Shown: piece after piece, positions 56,587 to 64,000 of the stretch
How positions within the stretch are numbered: position 1 is the first letter of the stretch
How the letters are laid out: the number at the start of each line of letters is the position of its first letter
Origin: Rhizobium sp. Q54
Lineage (GTDB): Bacteria; Pseudomonadota; Alphaproteobacteria; Rhizobiales; Xanthobacteraceae
Direction: 5' to 3'
Assembly (NCBI GenBank): GCA_945861895.1
Contig: CAMAWF010000002.1
Coordinates: 1-64,000 of the forward strand
DNA length: 64,000 nt
Notes under the pieces: generated by a model
Database searches by the model: none
What the model was told of the DNA's origin: nothing
What the model saw: the letters and a program-made list of their open reading frames with translations, nothing else
Program-made: the position numbers and the translations under genes

Positions 56587-57810
56587 ATGGCCATCGCGCC
56601 CAGCGGCGACGTTTCGAAACATGACGGCGCGCAAGCGAACCGCGATGCGGTCCGCGCTTTCGCGATCCTGGGCGCGTTTTTCTTCGTGGCGACCGCGGCC
56701 GCCTACGTCTATACGCTCGCCCTCGCCGCGCCGATCCCGCGCGACGGCTCGACGCTGGTGGTCGGCCGCGACTTTTTGAATTTCTGGATGTATGGCCGCG
56801 CCGCGCTGCTGCCGGAGCCCGGCCGCTGGTATGACGTGGTCTTGTATCAGCGCGAGCTGGCCGGCCTGCTCGGCGCGGACTATCCCGGACAGAACTGGTC
56901 CTATCCGCCCAGCATCATGCTGATCGCCGCGCCGTTCGGGCTGCTCGGCTATATGCAGGCGCTGCTGATCTGGACGCTGCTCGGGCTCGCGGTGTTCATT
57001 GCGGTGGCGCGCAATCATTTCGGCGATATGCGCGTGCTGGCCGCGCTGGTGTTCTCGCCTGCCGCCGTGTTCTGCCTGATCTCAGGCCAGAGTTCGTTGC
57101 TCACCGCGGCGATGCTGATCGGCATATTCGCCTGGCTCGACCGCAGGCCGGTCGCCGCCGGAGTTCTGATCGGACTTTTGACCCTGAAGCCGCAGCTCGG
57201 CCTGCTGTTTCCGGTCCTGCTGATCGCATCCGGGCGCTGGCGCGTGTTCGCCGCCGCCGCCGTCACAACGCTCGCGCTCGCCGCGTTCAGCGCCGCGCTG
57301 TTCGGTCCGCAGGTGTGGATCGATTTCGTGCTCAAGGCCCTGCCGACGCAAAATCTGGTGCTGGCCGATCCGCAAGCCATCGCGACGCCGTTTTATCCGA
57401 CCGTGTTCATGAACCTGCGCGGCATCGGCGCGAGCTACACGGTGGCGATGGCGGTGCAGCTTGGCTTTTCGCTGGCCGCGGCCGGCGCGGTGGCCTGGGT
57501 CTGCCGCCGGCGCAGGGACGCCGACCCGCAACTCCTGGCCGCGCTGTTTTTCGCCTGCGCGATCGCCGCTGTGCCTTATCTTTTGTCCTACGACACGCTG
57601 GCGCTCACGTTCGCCGCGCTCGGCCTGCTCGCGGCCGGAAATCTCGATCGCCAAGGGCGCCTGCTGGCGCGTCTCGCCTATTGGCTGCCGCTGCTGCAAA
57701 TCGCGCTCGGCTCTTTGCACATCCCCGGCCCGGCTTTGATCGCGCCCGCTTTTGCCGGCTATATCCTGCTGCGGCTGAAAGCTTCGCCGCCGCGGCTTTG
57801 TCGTGTATAG
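56587..57810 (+). CDS. GT87/DUF2029-like membrane protein
   Basis: 407 residues, about 10 helices. Paralogue of the gene at 49194 (LDRRPVAAGVLIGLLTLKPQLGL matches LDRRPVLAGILFGCLAYKPQFGV). Acidic DFLNFWMYG follows the first helix, as in GT-C glycosyltransferases. ATG at 56587 chosen over a TTG at 56554. Confidence 0.82.
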   Translation: MAIAPSGDVSKHDGAQANRDAVRAFAILGAFFFVATAAAYVYTLALAAPIPRDGSTLVVGRDFLNFWMYGRAALLPEPGRWYDVVLYQRELAGLLGADYPGQNWSYPPSIMLIAAPFGLLGYMQALLIWTLLGLAVFIAVARNHFGDMRVLAALVFSPAAVFCLISGQSSLLTAAMLIGIFAWLDRRPVAAGVLIGLLTLKPQLGLLFPVLLIASGRWRVFAAAAVTTLALAAFSAALFGPQVWIDFVLKALPTQNLVLADPQAIATPFYPTVFMNLRGIGASYTVAMAVQLGFSLAAAGAVAWVCRRRRDADPQLLAALFFACAIAAVPYLLSYDTLALTFAALGLLAAGNLDRQGRLLARLAYWLPLLQIALGSLHIPGPALIAPAFAGYILLRLKASPPRLCRV

Positions 57811-57847
57811 ATCGGCGCGCGAGGCCCGCGCGTGAGGAAGCAACATC

Positions 57848-58147
57848 ATGGTTCTTGAAATCGCCCAGATCGACATCAAGCCCGGCATGGAAAGCGAATT
57901 CGAAGCCGGCGTGAAGCAAGCGACGCCGCTGTTCAAGCGCGCCAAGGGCTGCAAGGGCATGGAATTGCAGCGCTCGGTCGAGAAGCCAGGCCGCTTCCGG
58001 CTGTTCGTGCAATGGGACACGGTGGAGAACCACACCGTCGATTTCCGCGGCTCGGCGGATTTCCAGGAATGGCGCAAGCTCGTCGCCCACTGCTTCGCCT
58101 CACCGCCGGAGATCGAGCACACCAGCCAGGCGGTGAAGGGTTTCTAG
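57848..58147 (+). CDS. ABM-family (antibiotic biosynthesis monooxygenase-like) protein
   Basis: 99 residues, ferredoxin-like ABM fold ([28 protein letters not shown]). Such small proteins may be cofactor-free monooxygenases or unknown. Followed by uvrB. Confidence 0.8.
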   Translation: MVLEIAQIDIKPGMESEFEAGVKQATPLFKRAKGCKGMELQRSVEKPGRFRLFVQWDTVENHTVDFRGSADFQEWRKLVAHCFASPPEIEHTSQAVKGF

Positions 58148-58197
58148 AACACCGGCGCTCTTTCTTCTTCCGCCGACTCCACCCATATTTGGGGGCG

Positions 58198-60999
<2,802 letters not shown>

Positions 61000-61001
61000 G
61001 T

Positions 61002-61428
61002 TCAACAGCGCCAATTGACTTTGACTGCGTAGTGCACTCCACAGCTTTTCAACCTTATTTTCTATATTGTTTTCAATAGGATACTTGCCGAAGCGCAAAA
61101 TCATTAAACTTTTTTCAGAATGGAACCTTGTTCCGCCGCTTTTCGCCACCATCTCATTCGTGCCTTTAGACAATTGGGCTAAGGGGGAAGGCGTAAGCTT
61201 CGTCAAGTGCGCCGGTCGTTCCGACCAGGCACTCGACGATAGCTTCGGTCATCGTCATGAAGATGATGATGGTGATATGAAGCATGGCGTTATGTCCTTC
61301 TTGATTATAGCGCATCGCGTAATTTTGCGGACGACTACGGATGATGGTCGAAAGTAAGTTGGTTTCGGAGGGGACATTGGCAGACGCGCGCCAGCGCCCC
61401 TCCGAACTTGCTAATTCATGGACCGCGT
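61002..61428 (+). ncRNA. Gene-poor structured region, candidate RT-associated RNA
   Basis: 427 bases between uvrB and the reverse transcriptase, AT-richer than uvrB, with no convincing gene. Hairpins: 61065-61078 (TATTG/CAATA), 61122-61134 (GGAAC/GTTCC), 61201-61238 (CGTC-AGTGC-GGTCG / CGACC-GCACT-GACG, with small gaps), a competing one at 61235-61256 (GACGAT/ATCGTC), and 61365-61405 (perfect 9-bp TCGGAGGGG/CCCCTCCGA plus inner TGGC/GCCA) ending 24 bases before the RT ATG. DRT2- and DRT9-type systems carry an upstream noncoding RNA template; whether this region is transcribed is inference. Confidence 0.45.
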
Positions 61429-62709
61429 ATGTTTCAGAAGCGAAAAGTCCGACAAGACGGCTGGTATATTAAAAAGTCATTTCCGCACTTCGATTTGCCG
61501 CTCAATTTCGAAGAAGCAAAAACAATCGTCACCGACCCAATTTACGTATCTCATAAATCATTTTGGCCTTTTATTGGGTTTGTCGATCAAAAGCGAAAAT
61601 TCAAAAAAATTGATGGCGAAGTCACCATTAAATTAAAAGAGCGACCACTTCGTTATTGCTCTCATCACGATGGGTATGTCCATTCATATTATGCAGCGCA
61701 GCTTACCGCAAAATACGAGGCGCGCATTAAGGCTGAAAAAATCGACAACGTGGTAATCGGCTATCGCCAAAATGTTGGCACGAACGTTCACATGGCTAAA
61801 GCTGCGTTTGATGAAATTCGTAGGCGCGGTGACTGCGTTGTCATTGCTCTTGATATAGAAAGTTTCTTTGACAGCATTGATCATAGAATACTGAAAGCCA
61901 ATCTCCAGTCAGTCTTGGGCGTGCCGCGACTCACTACAGATTGGTTCAAGATTTTTAGGTCGATGACTGAGTATTCATGGGTCGAGATTGCTTCGCTTGC
62001 ACAGCGGCTAGATTTTGACGTTCGCGAACCGCCGCGACCACTATGCTCGGCTCCGGAATTCAGAAAGATAGTGCGCGGCGATGACGGTGTTTTACCAAGC
62101 GTTGTGCAGACGAACGCTAAAAATTACGGGATACCACAGGGGTCGCCGATATCTGCGGTTTTCTCCAACGTCTATATGCTGTGCTTTGACCAGGCGTGCG
62201 TGAAGCATTTTGATGTAATCGATGTATTTTTTCGTCGCTACTCGGATGACATTATCGCGATCTGCAATGCGAGCCAGCAAGCAGCGGTGATAAATTTCAT
62301 CACTAACGAAATATCTAACCTCGGACCTTCGATGAAGGTTAGCGCTGAAAAGACAGAAACCTCATCATTCTCCTTTTCGCTCGACTGGGCATTATCTTGT
62401 GATCGACCCATCACCTATCTTGGACTGACGTTTGACGGAGCGCGAACGCTCCTGAGAGGGCGAACTGTCTCTCGATACTATCGGCGAATGACGTATGCAG
62501 CGCGACATACCGCTAAGACCGCTGCGAGAGCAAAATCGAAAAAAATATTTATGCGGAAGCTTTATAGTGACCTGTCGCACCTCGGCAAACAGAACTTTTA
62601 TTCTTACGCTAAAAGCGCAGCCGCAACGTTAGGTGACAACGCTCCAGTTCGTCAGCTAAGGCGGCACGTAAAAATTCTGCGACGTAAGGTGACCACGCTC
62701 GGGCGATAA
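61429..62709 (+). CDS. Stand-alone reverse transcriptase, defence-associated (DRT/Unknown Group)-like
   Basis: 426 residues from the ATG at 61429 (a TTG at 61408 also possible). RT motifs are complete: RPLRYCSHHDGYVHSYY (motif 1-2 region), LDIESFFDSIDH with catalytic Asp142, GIPQGSPISAVFSNVYM (234-250), RRYSDD with the Asp pair 273-274, and YLGLTF (330-335). No maturase domain (not a group II intron), no retron VTG motif, and the GIPQGSP box is unlike diversity-generating elements, leaving the DRT/Unknown-Group families; the single-domain size fits DRT2 best from memory. AT-rich codons set it off from uvrB and the 3' genes. No accessory enzyme gene adjoins it. Confidence 0.85.
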   Translation: MFQKRKVRQDGWYIKKSFPHFDLPLNFEEAKTIVTDPIYVSHKSFWPFIGFVDQKRKFKKIDGEVTIKLKERPLRYCSHHDGYVHSYYAAQLTAKYEARIKAEKIDNVVIGYRQNVGTNVHMAKAAFDEIRRRGDCVVIALDIESFFDSIDHRILKANLQSVLGVPRLTTDWFKIFRSMTEYSWVEIASLAQRLDFDVREPPRPLCSAPEFRKIVRGDDGVLPSVVQTNAKNYGIPQGSPISAVFSNVYMLCFDQACVKHFDVIDVFFRRYSDDIIAICNASQQAAVINFITNEISNLGPSMKVSAEKTETSSFSFSLDWALSCDRPITYLGLTFDGARTLLRGRTVSRYYRRMTYAARHTAKTAARAKSKKIFMRKLYSDLSHLGKQNFYSYAKSAAATLGDNAPVRQLRRHVKILRRKVTTLGR

Positions 62710-62887
62710 TATGTCTACTCCTTATTGACAATCACCACATCTAGGATTATATTCCACAATCCCATCCACTGAGGGCGTTTTCATGAGACGTCATGACAGC
62801 GGGCGGGATGGGAGCGGCCCCTGCGCGCGGGGACCAGCGGCGGCGCCCGCGCGCCCGAAACAACAGGGGCGGCGAAGCTTGCGCGCT

Positions 62888-62934
62888 CGTCATCCTGAGG
62901 TGCGCGCACTTGCGCGCCTCGAAGGATGACGGCG
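62888..62934. repeat. Palindromic repeat, GTCATCCTGAGG family
   Basis: CGTCATCCTGAGGTGCGCGC and GCGCGCCTCGAAGGATGACG are complementary arms (the two arms differ by one inserted triplet). Related to the copy at 7143-7240. Confidence 0.8.
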
Positions 62935-62961
62935 AAGCGCCCCCACCCGCCGCCTTATTTG

Positions 62962-63021
62962 CGCAAGTCGCAAACATGCGACTTGCGTGGCGGCTTCCCT
63001 CCCCCGCAAGCGGGGGAGGGA
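62962..63021. repeat. Two adjacent hairpin repeats
   Basis: Perfect 11-bp stem CGCAAGTCGCA (62962-62972) / TGCGACTTGCG (62977-62987), then the CCTCCCC-type hairpin TCCCTCCCCCGC / GCGGGGGAGGGA (62996-63021). The 425-base stretch 62710-63134 holds only these and the preceding repeat, no gene. Confidence 0.85.
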
Positions 63022-63134
63022 TAAAGAAGTGGCTGTTTGAAAATCGAATCCGTGGCAACGCAAGCGCGCAAGCGTCTGGACGAAACGCGCGTTGGCGTAG
63101 ATGCTATCCCGGCCGCAACCGGCAGGAGCAAAAA

Positions 63135-63395
63135 ATGCACCGCACGTTGTGCCGCCTCTCCGCCCTCGCCGCATTGGCGGCGCTCGCCGCGTGCACCGTC
63201 AGCGGCACCGTCAACCAGCCCGCGCCGAGCGAAGCCGCCGCGCCCGCCCTCTCGCCGGCAGAGCAAACGCAACAGGCGCGAACGGAATGCTGGATGCGGA
63301 TCGAAAAGCAGAACGCCGCCCAGAACATCGACAAGCGCATCGCGCTGGTCGACAAATGCGTCAGCGATAAAATGAAGGCGCAGGCGGCCCAATGA
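63135..63395 (+). CDS. Small predicted lipoprotein
   Basis: 86 residues with a lipoprotein signal ending LAALAAC (lipobox LAAC). The mature part is charged (ECWMRIEKQNAAQNIDKRI). ATG at 63135 has GGAGC upstream; the longer open frame is repeat sequence. Overlaps the next gene by ATGA. Confidence 0.75.
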   Translation: MHRTLCRLSALAALAALAACTVSGTVNQPAPSEAAAPALSPAEQTQQARTECWMRIEKQNAAQNIDKRIALVDKCVSDKMKAQAAQ

Positions 63396-63715
63396 CGCGT
63401 TGCAGGCTCACGTTAGCGGCCTTCGGGCTCGCCGCGCTCGGCTTGGCCGTCACGGCGCAGCCGGCGGACGCGAGCCTGTTCTGCACCGTACTCAAAAGTC
63501 CCGATGGGTTCGTCGCGCTACGCGAAAAGCCGGACGCCGGCGCGCGCATCGTCGAGCGCATGCGCGCGGATGACGAGGTGCAGGCGCTGGAAGGCCGCCG
63601 CGGCCGCTGGCAGGAAGTGCTGCATTGGCGCGGCGACGCACGCTACCACGAGGCGACGCGCGGCAACACCCGCAAAGGCTGGGTGCATATGCGCTACATC
63701 AGCGAGTGCGGGTGA
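63392..63715 (+). CDS. Small secreted SH3b-domain protein
   Basis: 107 residues with signal peptide (to ADA). SH3b-like pattern (GFVALREKPDAGARIVERMRADDEVQALEGRRGRWQEV written as consecutive pieces: GFVALREKPDAG, ARIVERMRADDE, GRWQEV; then GWVHMRYISECG). Probably periplasmic; overlaps the lipoprotein stop by four bases, so both are likely made together. Confidence 0.8.
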   Translation: MTRCRLTLAAFGLAALGLAVTAQPADASLFCTVLKSPDGFVALREKPDAGARIVERMRADDEVQALEGRRGRWQEVLHWRGDARYHEATRGNTRKGWVHMRYISECG

Positions 63716-63724
63716 CCGGCCGGC

Positions 63725-63979
63725 TTAATTCAACGCCGGACGCTTGAGCGGATAGTCCGCGCTCTCGTAAAGCTGGCGGATGTCCTGGTGGCCAAGCCGC
63801 TCCTCATTGACCTCGATATAGGCGCCGAGCAACAGCGGCTCCGGCATCTTCTCGATGGCGAACTGGATGGCGTCGGCTGCCTTGTCGAAACGGCGGTATT
63901 TCATCGATTGCGCCATTTTCACTTTGCGGCTGCGCGAGGGAAACAGCTCCGCCGGAACGTTGTAATCAAATTTGGCCAC
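63725..63979 (-). CDS. Small conserved hypothetical protein
   Basis: 84 residues, no signal or membrane segment (MAKFDYNVPAELFPSRSRKV... ESADYPLKRPALN). No family recognised, though the size and sequence look like a protein common in Bradyrhizobium-type genomes. Convergent with the SH3b gene. Confidence 0.65.
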   Translation of the reverse strand: MAKFDYNVPAELFPSRSRKVKMAQSMKYRRFDKAADAIQFAIEKMPEPLLLGAYIEVNEERLGHQDIRQLYESADYPLKRPALN

Positions 63980-64000
63980 GGTATTTCTCCAAAATAACGC

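Noticed and set aside
61168..61285. Minus-strand 39-codon frame with an ATG in the RT leader
   Set aside because: No ribosome site, no similarity recognised, and it overlaps strong hairpins.

Overview
The window looks like chromosomal DNA of a high-GC alphaproteobacterium of the order Hyphomicrobiales (Rhizobiales), in the Bradyrhizobium / Xanthobacteraceae (Pseudolabrys, Rhodoplanes) neighbourhood. The reasons are high-GC coding with strong GC3 bias, many Bug/Tct and Liv-type transporters, UvrB with a long N-terminal extension, and families of short palindromic repeats typical of that order, including the hairpin that starts GAGCATGATC. No rRNA, tRNA or CRISPR array was found. The assignment is inference.

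The first 43 kb is a catabolic and transport region. At the left edge the start of an IS transposase (minus strand) abuts an MFS transporter that has lost its N-terminus. Then come: a three-subunit molybdenum hydroxylase (FAD, 2Fe-2S and Mo subunits, 1415-5329); a secreted isochorismatase-like protein facing a cyclase/HisD-like/SDR operon; a minus-strand M24 / phosphohistidine-domain / hydroxyacid-dehydrogenase operon facing a LysR gene; a minus-strand set with two dehydrogenases, GlcG-like protein and GST; a CocE-type hydrolase; and two related FAD monooxygenases resembling 2,6-dihydroxypyridine 3-monooxygenase, one interrupted by a stop codon. Transport is by two complete branched-chain-type ABC systems (25007-29892; 33028-38125), a DMT exporter, and a tripartite TctABC system with two tandem binding proteins. 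Together these suggest uptake and hydroxylation of aromatic or N-heterocyclic compounds, followed by ring cleavage and amide or CoA-free side reactions. The substrate cannot be read from sequence.

From 43.3 to 64 kb the content is more housekeeping-like: an EAL protein, an EF-G-like GTPase lacking the catalytic His, an aspartate aminotransferase, two GT87-like membrane proteins, a PhyH-type dioxygenase, a GST, a PQQ-type sugar dehydrogenase, a pair of secreted paralogues, UvrB, and small lipoprotein/SH3 genes.

Two clearly AT-richer islands stand out. One (14251-15261) holds a solitary protein with a HEPN-type RNHLVH motif. The other (about 61000-62750) holds a single reverse transcriptase with the organisation of defence-associated RTs (DRT/Unknown-Group), preceded by about 400 bases without a convincing gene but with several strong hairpins. 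This RT plus a putative structured RNA is the best candidate for an undescribed system here. A second theme is palindromic repeat elements landing in frame inside genes (a GT87 protein and the UvrB tail).
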